A DNA stretch of 64,000 nt from Rhodovastum sp963709085 (GCA_963709085.1 CAVPVB010000018.1:1-64000); one strand, 5' to 3'; positions 53,631-63,305 are shown, counted from the first letter of the stretch. The notes: generated from the letters alone by a model not told the origin. Made by a program: numbers and translations.

Positions 53631-54440
53631 ATGGTCCGCCCCGATCTGCATCTCCCGCAAGCTTTCGTCACGTGGATGGCGCCTTTCCTTGCCGCCTTCA
53701 TCCGACGCAGCCGCGCTACCGTTGCGGCGTTGGCGGTGGGCGCGCTGCTGGCGATCGGCCCGCGCACGGTCGCCAATTGCCTGCGCGCCCTGGGTCTGGC
53801 CGAGCATCCCAGCTTCACCGCCTTTCACCGCGTACTCAACCGCAATGTCTGGTCGGGTCCGCGGCTCGCCTACACTTTGCTGCAGCAACTGGTGGCGACG
53901 TTTGCGCCGCCAGAGCCGGATCCCCGCAAGTCGGCGAAGCCGGTCATCGTCGGCGTCGACCATACCCTGGAACGGCGTCGGGGCCGCCAGATCGGACCCG
54001 CCAGCCACTACCACGATGCGGTGCGCTCCACCCCCACACGCACGGTCACCAGCCGGGGCCTGCGATGGATCAGTGTCATGCTCCTGACAGAGGTGCCGTT
54101 TGCCCATTGCATCTGGGCGTTGCCGATGCTGACCGCGCTGATGCCATCCAAGACATGGTGCGAAAAGCACCAACGGCGCTATCGGACGGTGACCGAGTGG
54201 GCTGAGCGATTGCTGCTGATTTTGCACCGCTGGCTGCCGGGCCGCCAGATCGTGGCGGTCATGGACGCCGAGTTCGCCGCCATCGACCTGTTGCATCAAC
54301 TCCGCCACCGCATGGTCGCCATCACGCGCTTGCGGCTGGACGCTTGCCTGTTCGATCCGCCTTCGGAATACAAAGGACGCGGTCGCTATCCCAAGAAAGG
54401 GGCGCGGCAACCATCCCTGGCGGCACGCATCATTGATCGT
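53631..54440 (+). pseudogene. DDE-type transposase, C-terminus lost
   Basis: AGGAGGT 6 bases before the ATG at 53631 fixes the start. The protein reads MVRPDLHLPQAFVTWMAPFL, NVWSGPRLAYTLLQQLVATF, the first catalytic region KPVIVGVDHTLERRRGRQIG, LRWISVMLLTEVPFAHCIWA, the second region GRQIVAVMDAEFAAIDLLHQ and YKGRGRYPKKGARQPSLAAR. Then homology stops and the frame runs into the Tn3-family remnant. The last catalytic acidic residue would be beyond the break, so the protein is inactive. I cannot name the IS family with certainty. Confidence 0.75.
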
Positions 54441-54444
54441 GCCA

Positions 54445-56155
54445 CACACCCACTCTGCCGAAAGCCGCTCCAACAAGCTTCGTCCGGCAACGCTGGGTAC
54501 CGTACGTGCTGCCCGGCGGCATCATCGACCGACGCTACTACGAGTTCTGCGTCCTGTCGGAATTGCGCGACCGGTTGCACGCCGGCGATGTCTGGGTCGT
54601 CGGCAGCCGGCAATACCGCTCTTTCGAGGAACGGCTTCTTTCCAGGGAGACCACGCAGAATATGCACAAGGCCGGCACGCTGCCGATCGCGGTCGAAGCA
54701 GATTTCGACCGCTTCATCGAGAGTCGCTGTACCATGCTGGATGAACGGCTGAAGGAGGTCGACACCCGTGCCAAGGGCGGCCTCCTGCCCGACGTGACGA
54801 TCGAGAATGGCGTGCTGAAAATCTCGCCGATTGAAAAATCCACACCGCCGGAGGCCAAGGCCTTGACCGAGCGCCTCTACGCCATGCTGCCACGCATCCG
54901 CATCACCGACCTGCTGGCCGAAGTGGCGCGCTGGACCCTTTTCCCCGACTGCTTCACCCACTTGCGCACCGGCGACACCGTGGCCGACAATCGCATTCTT
55001 ATGGCAGCCTTGCTGGCGGAAGGGCTCAATCTTGGCCTGACACGCATGGCCGAAGCATGCAGCATCGCCAGCCTCGGCCAGCTTGCCTGGACATCGGATT
55101 GGTACATCCGCGAGGAGACCTACGCTTTGGCATTGCGGTGTCTGGTCAACCAGCAGCAGCGCGAACCCTTCGCAGCGATATTCGGCAGCGGCACGGCCTC
55201 GTCCTCCGACGGGCAGTTCTTCCAGGCTGCCGGCTTCGGCCGTGACGCCAGCACCTTCAATGCCCATTACAGCCAACAATCCGGCTTCAAGACCTACACG
55301 CATCTCTCCGATCGCTATGGGCCGTTCTTCACCAAGCTGATCGCGGCAACTGCAAGCGAAGCACTGCATGTTCTCGACGCGCTGCTCTATCACCAGAGCG
55401 AGGTGACGGTCCGCCGCCATCATACCGACGGTGGCGGCGAGTCCGAACATGTATTCGCTCTCTGCGCGTTGCTCGGTTTCCAGTTCGCGCCGCGCATCCC
55501 CGGCCTGAAGCACCGGCGCCTCCACAGCTTCGGCAAGCCGTCCGGCTATCCGACGCTCGAGCCGCTGATCGCCGGGCGCATCAATGTCGACCTGATCCGC
55601 GCCCACTGGTCGGAAATCCTGCGCATCGCCGCGTCCATCCGCACCGGCACGGTGACCGCCTCGCTGATCATGCGCCAACTCGCCTCCTACCCGCGGCAGA
55701 ACGGCGTTGCCGCTGCGCTACGCGAGCTTGGACGACTGGAGCGCACCCTGTTCACCCTCGACTGGATCAGCGATCCCGAACTGCGGCGATCAGCCGGACA
55801 GGAACTCAACAAGGGCAAGTCACGCAACAGCCTGGCCCGGGCGGTCTTCATTCACCGGCTCGGCGAAATCCGCGATCGCACCTACGAGAACCAGCAGCAC
55901 CGTGCGTCCGGCCTCAACTTCGTCGTCACCGCAATCATCCTGTGGAACACTCGATACCTGGAGCGCGCCGTCGCCACCCTCCGGCAGACCGAAGATGTCC
56001 CCGACCGTCTCCTGGCCCATCTCTCTCCCTTGGGCTGGGAACACGTAAACCTGACCGGCGATTACGTCTGGGTCGCAGATCAGAGCGCGTCGGAAATCAA
56101 CGACGGGTTGAGGCCACTGCGGACCCCACCCGCGCCGTTGGACAAAGCGGCCTGA
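54445..56155 (+). pseudogene. Tn3-family transposase, C-terminal part
   Basis: The main frame reads FVRQRWVPYVLPGGIIDRRY, YEFCVLSELRDRLHAGDVWV, EGSR-like VGSRQYRSFEERLLSRETTQ, IRITDLLAEVARWTLFPDCF, HLSDRYGPFFTKLIAATASE, HTDGGGESEHVFALCALLGF, QFAPRIPGLKHRRLHSFGKP and LNFVVTAIILWNTRYLERAV, ending SEINDGLRPLRTPPAPLDKA. This is about 550 of the ~990 residues of a Tn3 transposase (the catalytic half). Upstream, HTHSAESRSNKLRPAT is in another frame, giving a net +1 shift near 54480. The N-terminal half, resolvase and inverted repeats are absent. Confidence 0.85.
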
Positions 56156-56714
56156 TGTTCACGATTTGTCGCAAAACTCGTACCGGAGGGGCAGTTCGTT
56201 CGTTGGAGCGTGTGCCTTGCCAAGGCGCACCGTTCTCCCCGGTGGAAATCCGGGCCGGCAAACTCTCGCTCCAGCCGGAAGCACTCGGGGCGGGTCAGGA
56301 GGCGACGAATGGCCTGAAGCACTTCGAGAAAAGGCCCCGTAGGGGGTCAGCGGGCCGTGCGGGCCGCAACGTGAGTGAACATCGGAAAGGCCTCGAAAGA
56401 CGCAATGTGGGAGCCGACCCGCCGCTCCAACGGGGAAGGCCGCCGCCGTCGGTGAAGTGAGCGAGACATGCAGCCGACGATCCCACCGGGGTAGTGATGG
56501 CAGCACGCACGGGACATGAATGGTGCGCAACAAGGGAAGTCTGCGACCGTGGCGGGGAGGCGGCACCTCCGCGCCAACGGCGAACCCGTGAGGGCCAGCG
56601 CCGGCGGACGCAGATGGCGGATGGGCTCGTACCTACCGGTGAGGCCGGGTAATGCCGGCGGAGGGAAGGAGCCCTGTCCTGCCCCAAGCGAGGGAAGGGC
56701 TGACAGCCCGGTGA

Positions 56715-58049
56715 TTGACGATGAGTCTACCAACGCCGTCTGAAACAGTTGAGAAGCTACAGACCTCGCTACAGGCGAAAGCTAAGGCTGAACCAGACTT
56801 TCGCTTCTATGCCCTATGGGACAAGGTCTATCGCAAGGATGTCCTGGCTGAGGCCTTTGCTCGCTGTCGCGCCAATGCGGGAGCGGCCGGGGTGGACGGC
56901 GAGACGTTCGAGCAGATCGAGGCCCGGGGACGGGAGCAATGGCTGGAAACGCTGCGGCAGGAGCTGATCTCCGGGCGCTACGCCCCCCAGCCCCTGCTGC
57001 GCGTATGGATACCGAAGAGCAACGGAGGCCAACGGCCTCTCGGCATTCCGGCTATCTGCGACCGTGTGGTACAGATGGCCGCGGTGCTGGTTATTGGCCC
57101 CATCTTCGAGGTGGACCTGCTGCCTGAGCAGTATGGTTTTCGCCCGGGACGGGACGCCAAGATGGCTCTTCGCCAGGTCTGGCGACACGTGACGCAGCAG
57201 GGGCGGCGGGAGGTGGTCGACGCGGATTTGCGCGACTACTTCACTTCAATTCCGCACCATGCCTTGATGCGAAGCCTGTCGCGGCGGATCGTTGATGGGC
57301 ATATGCTTTACATCATCAAGGGCTGGCTGACGGCACCGGTGGTGGAGTACATCGACGGCCGACCGGTGCGGACCACCGAAGCGCGACGGACCAAGCGAGG
57401 TACCCCGCAGGGCGGAGTCGTTTCGCCCCTGCTGGCGAATTGCTACTTCCGGCGCTTCCTGCTGGCGTGGCACGGCCACGGCCATCGGGACCAGCTCGAT
57501 GCCCACGTCGTGAATTATGCCGATGACTTCGTGATCTGCTGCCGTCCCGGCAACGCGCCGGCGGCCATGGAGCGGATGTCGGCGTTGATGGCGCGGCTCG
57601 GGTTGGAGGTGAACACGACCAAGACCCGGATCGCCCGGCTGCCGGAGGAGTCGTTCGACTTCCTCGGCTACACGGTCGGTCGCCTCTATGGCCGGGATGG
57701 GCGCCCGTATATCGGCACCTACCCGTCACGAAAGGCGGTGAAGAGCCTGCTCCGACAAATCCACGAGCGAACCTCAAGTCGGTGGAACTCGGACGAGCCG
57801 GAGACCACGGTGGCCAGCATCAGCAGCTTGCTACGCGGCTGGTGTGCCTATTTCGACAATGGCGCTGTGCTCAAGACCTACAAACTGGTCCGAAACTACA
57901 CCGATCGGCGGGTTCGCCGCTGGTTGATCCGACGCACGGGACGAGAAGGCACCGGGTTCGGCCAGATCCCGGACGAGTATCTCTACAAGACGCTCGGCCT
58001 TTACGACGTTCCAGTGCGTCTCGCCGACCTGCCGAGAGCGAAGGTCTGA
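56715..58049 (+). CDS. ltrA: Group II intron reverse transcriptase/maturase
   Basis: The 444-residue protein has reverse transcriptase blocks: FARCRANAGAAGVDGETFEQ, LLRVWIPKSNGGQRPLGIPA, FEVDLLPEQYGFRPGRDAKM, VDADLRDYFTSIPHHALMRS, KRGTPQGGVVSPLLANCYFR and the active-site YADD in VVNYADDFVICC, followed by the maturase/X region with LRGWCAYFDNGAVLKTYKLV and NYTDRRVRRWLIRR. No HNH endonuclease domain is present at the C-terminus. It would help the intron RNA fold and splice and copy it into new DNA sites. The ORF is undamaged. Confidence 0.95.
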   Translation: MTMSLPTPSETVEKLQTSLQAKAKAEPDFRFYALWDKVYRKDVLAEAFARCRANAGAAGVDGETFEQIEARGREQWLETLRQELISGRYAPQPLLRVWIPKSNGGQRPLGIPAICDRVVQMAAVLVIGPIFEVDLLPEQYGFRPGRDAKMALRQVWRHVTQQGRREVVDADLRDYFTSIPHHALMRSLSRRIVDGHMLYIIKGWLTAPVVEYIDGRPVRTTEARRTKRGTPQGGVVSPLLANCYFRRFLLAWHGHGHRDQLDAHVVNYADDFVICCRPGNAPAAMERMSALMARLGLEVNTTKTRIARLPEESFDFLGYTVGRLYGRDGRPYIGTYPSRKAVKSLLRQIHERTSSRWNSDEPETTVASISSLLRGWCAYFDNGAVLKTYKLVRNYTDRRVRRWLIRRTGREGTGFGQIPDEYLYKTLGLYDVPVRLADLPRAKV

Positions 58050-58061
58050 TGGGACGGGAGA

Positions 58062-58094
58062 GAGCTGGATGCGGTAGTTCCGCATGTCCAGTTC
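58062..58094 (+). ncRNA. Group II intron domain V
   Basis: GAGCTGGATGCGG (58062-58074), loop TAGTT, and CCGCATGTCCAGTTC (58080-58094) form the conserved catalytic hairpin, with GAGC at the base pairing with GTTC and an internal bulge. Its place 13 bases after the maturase stop is typical. It proves that the RT gene belongs to a group II intron. Confidence 0.88.
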
Positions 58095-58518
58095 GATGAG
58101 CGGCGACTGGAAACGGAGCCACGGACCGAGCTGAGGCACCGGCAACCGGCGAAAGCCGCCGGACAACGGCCATTCCTCGGGACCTACAGCGACCGCGCCA
58201 GTCGTCGACTCTACGTGTGCCTTGCGAAGGCGCACCGTTCTCCCCGGTGGAAATCCGGGCCGGCAAACTCTCGCTCCAGCCGGAAGCACTCGGGGCGGGT
58301 CAGGAGGCGACGAATGGCCTGAAGCACTTCGAGAAAAGGCCCCGCAGGGGGTCAGCGGACCGTGCGGGCCGCAACGTGAGTGAACATCGAGAAGGCCTCG
58401 AAAGACGCAATGTGGAAGCCGACCCGCCGCTTCAACGGGGAAGGCCGCGGTCGTTGGTGAAGTGAGCGAGACATGCAGTCAACAATTCCACCGGGGTAGT
58501 GATGGCAGCACGCACGGG

Positions 58519-59108
58519 CCTCAGCGCTCACGAGAATTGACCCGGGGTTGCTCACGGAAGTTGACCCAGTAGGTGCGCATGAGTTTGTGGTCAGGTGGCC
58601 TGATCGGCCGGTAGCCGCCGTGGTCGGCGGCAAATTTTCCTTCGCCTGACCGAAGGCTCCATGCCTGCCGCCCGGGCCTCACACCCCGTGAGACCCAGTG
58701 ATGACAACGGTCAGAAGTCGCCGCGTGTCACGGCCCTGGCGGCGCGTCCTGTCGCGGCGAGGCGGGCACACCCCCGGCGGCTGCCGGGCCGGGAAGAGCC
58801 GGCAGCGCTGACCTGGCTCAACGGCCCGACGGCGCGATTGATCGTGACGTGACGGCTGCCAAACCCCAGCCTTCCGTTCGACGCCGGGCGTCGAATTGTC
58901 GGGACGCCTTCCGTCCCGACACCACCCGCAGGCCACGGCGCGGGAGGCGAGTCAAAGGCGCCGCGCGCTTTCTTGCGCGGCGGGAGCGGAGCCACGCGCA
59001 GAAAATCGGCGCGGGCCGATTTTCGAGCATGGTGAGCACCCACCTGTTGACGCGCCTTGCGCGCCGTGGCACCGCCTCGGTGCTGCGGCGGTGGTGTTGC
59101 TGGGGCCT
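58519..59108. other. 590-bp non-coding left part of the IS21-family element
   Basis: Beyond the 50-bp inverted repeat, this stretch after the istB stop has several Arg/Pro-rich frames on both strands but no supported gene. The minus-strand frame about 59072-58820 (RRAKNR-like RPAPIFCAWLRSRRARKRAA) has no ribosome binding site. Confidence 0.4.
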
Positions 59109-59879
59109 TCAGGTCTTGGTGCTGCGGCGCGCCGGTGTTGGCGACGCTGGCGCCGGAGGCTCCGGGCTGCGCAGGGACGGGCCGTTGATGCGGATGGTGA
59201 TGCAGTGGTGCTGCAGGCGATCGAGCAGCGCATCGACCAGCGGCTTCTTGTCGAACAGCTCGTACCAGTCGGACAGTTCAAGGTTGGTGGTGATGATCGT
59301 CGAGACCCGGTTGTAGCGTTGGTCCATCAGACGAAAGAATGCGTTTGCTTGTTCCGGCTTGATCGTGAGGTAGCTCAGCTCGTCAATCAGCAAGGGCTGC
59401 ATGCAACTCAGCTGAGCCAGCAGCCGTGTGGTGGTGCGATCGGCCAGAGACGCGTAGAGTTCATCGAGCAGGACTTGAGCGTTGATGAAGCGGCCACGGT
59501 AGCCGTTGAGGCAGGCCTCGCGCAACAGACCGATCGCCAGGCCGGTCTTTCCGGTGCCTGGTTTGCCGATGAGCAGGACGTTGTCGGTCCGGCGCAGGAA
59601 GTCCAGCCCGGCCAGTGTCTGGATCTGGGCGCGGCTCACGCCGGGCTGCCGATCGAACGGGAAGCTGTCGAGTGACCACCGCCATGGCAGACGCGCCTGT
59701 CCCAGACGATACGCCAGGCTGCGTTCGCGGCGGGCGGCGGCCTCCTGGCCGAGCAGCCGGTACAGCAACTCGGGTCCAGCGATCGCTTCGCGCTCGGCGC
59801 GTTCGATCTCGGCGTCGAGTGCCTCGGCCATGCCGTGCAGGCGCAACTGGGCGATCAGCGCGCGCAGCTTGTCATGCAT
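59109..59879 (-). CDS. istB: IS21-family helper ATPase IstB
   Basis: The 256-residue AAA+ protein has the N-terminal helical part LRALIAQLRLHGMAEALDAE, Walker A NVLLIGKPGTGKTGLAIGLL, GRFINAQVLLDELYASLADR, Walker B MQPLLIDELSYLTIKPEQAN, sensor region VSTIITTNLELSDWYELFDK and the Arg finger area LLDRLQHHCITIRING. IstB chooses target DNA and activates IstA. Its start overlaps the istA stop by 8 bases, as in most IS21 elements. The C-terminus has an Ala/Pro-rich tail (EPPAPASPTPARR). Confidence 0.95.
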   Translation of the reverse strand: MHDKLRALIAQLRLHGMAEALDAEIERAEREAIAGPELLYRLLGQEAAARRERSLAYRLGQARLPWRWSLDSFPFDRQPGVSRAQIQTLAGLDFLRRTDNVLLIGKPGTGKTGLAIGLLREACLNGYRGRFINAQVLLDELYASLADRTTTRLLAQLSCMQPLLIDELSYLTIKPEQANAFFRLMDQRYNRVSTIITTNLELSDWYELFDKKPLVDALLDRLQHHCITIRINGPSLRSPEPPAPASPTPARRSTKT

Positions 59880-61275
59880 CGTCGTCTTTCCCGCTGGTCA
59901 GTGCGAAGAAGTCGCCGGCGACCTGTTTGAGGATGAGATCTTCAAGCCGGCCGAGGTCGAACAGGCCGTAGTACAGGGCTTGCTCGATGGCGGCGATGAA
60001 CGGGCCGGCCGGGTAGGTGCGCTTCATTTCGATCAGCCGGCGGAGTGGCCGTCGCCCGTATCCGTGACTGCGCAGCTTGAGGGCGGCGGCGTAACGGTCG
60101 AGGCTGGGATGGTGGCCGCTCAGCAATGCCTCTTCCGCCGCCGCGCTGCGACCCTGCCGCACGGGGATGGTATGATGACCAGGCAGGGTGCTCCTGGCAT
60201 CGCGCTCGGCGATCAGCCGCGGGTGGACGGCGATCGTCGTGTCCTTGCGGCGGACATGGATTTCGGCGGGGTGCTTGTAGACAGCGACGGACTTGCCGAC
60301 GAAGCGCTCGGGCACGGAGTAGCGGTTGGTATCGACGCTGACAAAGCCGTGCAGGTCGACGACGCGTTCCAGCAACTCGTAGACCGGCGGCAGCGCGTCG
60401 GGCAGCGGCACGAGGTGCGGCTGCTCGATGACGTAGGCCGCATCAGGCGACATGCCGAGCGCTGCCTTGGGCTTGCGGTTAGCGACCTCGCGGCACCAGG
60501 CGAGTGCCTGGCGGTTGAGGTCGTCGAAATCTTCGAAGCTTCGGCCTGCCAGGAAATTCGTCTCGACATAGCCGAATGGTCTTTCGATCCGGCCCTTGCG
60601 ATCTGGATTCCCGACCCGGTGGGCGCGGAACCGGAAGCCCAGAGTGCGGGCGAAGGCCGCCATCTCCGGGGCGATGAGGGCCTCGGCGCCGGCGCCGGCG
60701 GCGAGCAGCACGCTGGTGTTGTCGATGATGCAGACCGGACAGGCACCGGCCATGAAGCGCGTGGCCTCGAGCAGGAACGCGCGGGCCTCGAAGCGGGTGA
60801 ACCGCGGATAGTACTGGATGAACAGCCGGCGCGAGTACGCCAGCACCAGACCGGCGCATTGCGTGATCACCGGCTTGCCGGCGCCCGCGAAGGTCACGCG
60901 ATGCGGCGAGGTGTCGTGCTGCATCTCCTGCCCGGGCGCGAAGTGGTACTCGCCGGCACGCCGCGGCGGACTGCGCAGGCCGGCCTCCCGCACCCAACGG
61001 GTCAAGCTGCTGTAGGACACCTCCAGACCGTTGTCGGCCAGCAGTTCGCGCACCCGCACCACGTTGCCGCGAGCCTGCTCGAAGGCAGCCTTCACGCGGA
61101 CCAGCGTCGCCTCGTCGCACGGCAACACCTCGGCAACGTTGCCGTCCGGCTCACGCAGGATGCGCCGCACGGTGTTGCGTGACAGCGCCAGCAGGCGGCT
61201 GATCTCGCGCAGGCTGTGCCGCTGCACCTGCAGCGTGCGCACCGCGGTGCGAATCTCAGCCGGGGTCACGTGCAT
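59872..61275 (-). CDS. istA: IS21-family transposase IstA
   Basis: From the start at 61275 (MHVTPAEIRTAVRTLQVQRH) the protein has an HTH (SLREISRLLALSRNTVRRIL), a second DNA-binding part (LEVSYSSLTRWVREAGL) and the rve-type DDE domain: EYHFAPGQEMQHDTSPHRVT, FMAGACPVCIIDNTSVLLAA, and the Glu in NPDRKGRIERPFGYVETNFL. It catalyses cleavage and joining at the 50-bp ends. No damage is visible. Its 5' end overlaps the 3' end of the ParB-like gene, so the genes are coupled. Confidence 0.94.
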   Translation of the reverse strand: MHVTPAEIRTAVRTLQVQRHSLREISRLLALSRNTVRRILREPDGNVAEVLPCDEATLVRVKAAFEQARGNVVRVRELLADNGLEVSYSSLTRWVREAGLRSPPRRAGEYHFAPGQEMQHDTSPHRVTFAGAGKPVITQCAGLVLAYSRRLFIQYYPRFTRFEARAFLLEATRFMAGACPVCIIDNTSVLLAAGAGAEALIAPEMAAFARTLGFRFRAHRVGNPDRKGRIERPFGYVETNFLAGRSFEDFDDLNRQALAWCREVANRKPKAALGMSPDAAYVIEQPHLVPLPDALPPVYELLERVVDLHGFVSVDTNRYSVPERFVGKSVAVYKHPAEIHVRRKDTTIAVHPRLIAERDARSTLPGHHTIPVRQGRSAAAEEALLSGHHPSLDRYAAALKLRSHGYGRRPLRRLIEMKRTYPAGPFIAAIEQALYYGLFDLGRLEDLILKQVAGDFFALTSGKDDDA

Positions 61276-62176
61276 CCCCCCGGTCGATCGCAATCGCCAG
61301 GACGTCGAGCGCCAACCACAGACGCGGCACCGCCGCGATCAGCGCCGGCGGCACCGATTGCAGCGCCGCCACGCGACCCGTCAGGCGCGCGATGACCGCC
61401 TCGAGGCAGCGCATATCGACGACGCATTCGCCTTCCGGGCCGTCCCGCAGAATTTCGCCGGCGCGCCGTTCGTCGTTCGCCCGCAGGGCGTCGAGAAACA
61501 AGCGGGGATCGCCGACCATGCGTTCGCGCACCGTTTGCGCGGCCTGCTGGTAGTGGGCGAACCAGCACTGCAACTCGCGGGTCGACAGCGGTGACGCAGC
61601 CAGCGCCGCCAGCAGGCTGTCGGCATGGGCGGCATTGGCACGCGCCAACGGCACCACCACCCGGTTGGCCGCCCAAGCCGACAGCTTGCCGGTGCGCACC
61701 GCCGCCAGCGCCGCATCGGGCAAACCCGACAGCAGTTGCAGCCGCCGGCTCACCCAGCTCACGTCGCGCCCGCACCGACGCGCCAGCTCCTGCTGCGACA
61801 GGCCCTGGCCCTGCATCAGCTCGCGCAGCAGCAACGCCTCCTCAATGCTGGCGAACGAGCGATCCTGCGCGCGCGCCAACACCCCCAGCACCGCTTCGGC
61901 CAGCCCACAGGTCCATTGCTCGACACTGGCCGTGTCGCGGCCCAGCCGGCGTAGCGCGGCGACGCGCCGATACCCGTCGATCAGCACCAGCGGTGCTGCG
62001 CCCGCGCCGGCCCCACCGGGAGCGGGCGCCACAATGCAGGGCACGATCTGACCGCACCGCTCGATGGACTGGGCGATCCGCGCCACCGCCTGCGGCTCCA
62101 CCAGGCGGCTGGCGGCAAAGCGCAGGTCCAGTTGGTGCAGGTCAAGCTCCAGACGATGGCTGTCCATGGACGTCAT
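61256..62176 (-). CDS. ParB-like DNA-binding protein carried by the IS21 element
   Basis: The 306-residue protein has a ParB N-terminal domain (LVEPQAVARIAQSIERCGQI, VLIDGYRRVAALRRLGRD), the helical linker (EALLLRELMQGQGLSQQELA) and an HTH (RRCGRDVSWVSRRLQLLSGL). The CTP-binding GERR motif is GYRR here. Its stop lies inside the istA start region (20-base overlap), so it is part of the transposition operon. A role in binding element ends or spreading from them, or in target choice, is possible. A plasmid-partition role is unlikely because the gene is inside the IS. Confidence 0.8.
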   Translation of the reverse strand: MTSMDSHRLELDLHQLDLRFAASRLVEPQAVARIAQSIERCGQIVPCIVAPAPGGAGAGAAPLVLIDGYRRVAALRRLGRDTASVEQWTCGLAEAVLGVLARAQDRSFASIEEALLLRELMQGQGLSQQELARRCGRDVSWVSRRLQLLSGLPDAALAAVRTGKLSAWAANRVVVPLARANAAHADSLLAALAASPLSTRELQCWFAHYQQAAQTVRERMVGDPRLFLDALRANDERRAGEILRDGPEGECVVDMRCLEAVIARLTGRVAALQSVPPALIAAVPRLWLALDVLAIAIDRGDARDPG

Positions 62177-62243
62177 CGCCGGCGGGACGGCCCGCTTGCC
62201 CCGGTCACGTCCCGCAGGATCCTCGCCGCCGCATCAATCGGGT

Positions 62244-62762
62244 TCACCATGGGGCATTGCGCTCCGTCCGGGCGTGGCCAACACGGCCGCGACGGGGATC
62301 GCGGCGGCGCAGGAACCCCGGGCGAAGCGGCGGCAGACAGGGACGACCGCACCAATGGCAGGGCGTCGTCGCTCGCCGGGGCGGCTCGGCCGGAGATGCG
62401 TCGTCGCGCGAGGTCGCCATCGCGCCGGCCGCCAGCAGATCACCCGCCGGCGGCGGGGGTGAACCCTGATGCGTCACTTTTTTTCTGCGCGCTCGCAGGT
62501 GGCCCATCCGGGCGGCATGCTTCTCCTGGCCACGACGGGTCTTCTGATAGCGCTCGCCTGCCTTCCGGAGCGTCTGGTGACGCGCCTGTCCGGCGCAGTC
62601 GCCGAAACAGTAGATCTGCCCGCGGTCGCAGTGGCGGCACACGACCACTTCGCTACTGCACTTCCTGCAAAGGAACAGACGACCAGACCCCGGCTCGCTC
62701 TGCGCATCGACGCAGACGCGGCGTAGACGAACGCCACCGTCGGCAGGATACTCGCCCTGCAT
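62244..62762 (-). CDS. Cys-rich zinc-ribbon protein carried by the IS21 element
   Basis: The protein has CRKC and, after it, CRHCDRGQIYCFGDCAGQAR, four Cys spaced as a zinc-binding site, followed by a very basic helix (GERYQKTRRGQEKHAARMGH, LRARRKKVTHQGS). A second Cys pair (CHWCGRPC) is near the C-terminus. The start is uncertain: ATG at 62762, or a GTG a little downstream. It is the first gene of the minus-strand operon, 68 bases before the ParB-like gene. The layout suggests a DNA- or RNA-binding accessory protein of the transposition system. Confidence 0.65.
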   Translation of the reverse strand: MQGEYPADGGVRLRRVCVDAQSEPGSGRLFLCRKCSSEVVVCRHCDRGQIYCFGDCAGQARHQTLRKAGERYQKTRRGQEKHAARMGHLRARRKKVTHQGSPPPPAGDLLAAGAMATSRDDASPAEPPRRATTPCHWCGRPCLPPLRPGFLRRRDPRRGRVGHARTERNAPW

Positions 62763-63098
62763 TCGTGCCCGTCACGATGTGGGGCACGGCGTCGAGACAA
62801 AACTGGCAGGTTGAGTTCGGCGCCGTGCTTGCCCTCAAGTCTGGCAGGCTCCCGGCAGCTTGCCGAGGTGCTCGGTGCCTCTGTTATCCCCCGTGCCAAC
62901 CCCGCCAAGACCGTATCCGGTCCTGATCATGTCTCCAGCGACGATCAAATGCCGCCGCACCGGCGTTGTCGCAGGCGCCGCCACCCCGGAGCGGGCGCCA
63001 GACCGGGACAACCAACGACAATCGTCAGAACGGTAGGACTAAAGTCAGTGGGTCAACTTCCGTGAGCAACCCCGGGTCAATTCTCGTGAGCGCTGAGG
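62763..63098. other. Promoter end of the IS21-family element
   Basis: 336 bases between the zinc-ribbon gene and the element's right end. The last 50 bases (63049-63098) are the inverted repeat. No gene is supported. The promoter for the four-gene operon should be here. Confidence 0.45.
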
Positions 63099-63305
63099 CA
63101 CGGGACATGAATGGTGCGCAACAAGGGAAGTCTGCGACCGTGGTGGGGAGGGGGCACCTCCGCGCCAACGGCGAACCCGTGAGGGCCAGCGCCGGCGGAC
63201 GCAGATGGCGGATGGGCTCGTACCTACCGGTGAGGCCGGGTAATGCCGGCGGAGGGAAGGAGCCCTGTCCCGCCCCAAGCGAGGGAAGGGCTGACAGCCC
63301 GGTGA

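Larger units (their letters stand above)
53265..54440 (+). mobile_element. DDE element, copy B (right end lost)
   Basis: This copy contains the divergent 97-aa gene and most of the transposase. It is the inverted counterpart of 29018-29584 and goes about 600 bases further. Its right end is lost where the Tn3-family sequence begins, around 54440; the exact join cannot be set. Neither copy shows both termini, so the element's inverted repeats are unknown. Confidence 0.75.
56210..58215 (+). mobile_element. Group II intron, copy 1 (apparently complete)
   Basis: The 5' end GTGTGCC at 56210 fits the GUGYG consensus. About 500 bases of structured RNA sequence precede the maturase ORF. After it comes domain V (58062-58094) and a long domain VI closed by CGACTGG (about 58104) pairing with CCAGTCG (about 58196), and then the 3' end ...CGACTCTAC at 58215. 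That end is supported because an almost identical second intron begins at exactly 58216. The intron lies 54 bases after the Tn3 transposase stop. Confidence 0.8.
58519..63098 (-). mobile_element. IS21-family element with two extra genes, 4580 bp
   Basis: It has perfect 50-bp inverted repeats starting CCTCAGCGCTCACGAGAATT. Each repeat has an internal repeat pair (CTCACGAGAATTGACCC and CTCACGGAAGTTGACCC), as in IS21 ends. The target duplication is CACGGG (58513-58518 and 63099-63104), and the uninterrupted site is seen in intron copy 1 near 56509. The minus strand carries, in order, a Zn-ribbon gene, a ParB-like gene, istA and istB. Typical IS21 elements are 2-2.5 kb with istA and istB only. 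Confidence 0.93.

Noticed and set aside
56715..58049. Reverse transcriptase as a retron, DGR or defence RT
   Set aside because: Domain V, the 5' GTGTG end and the maturase region identify a group II intron protein.
61256..62176. Plasmid partition gene parB
   Set aside because: It lies within the exact borders of the IS21-family element and overlaps istA; no parA or parS-like site is next to it.
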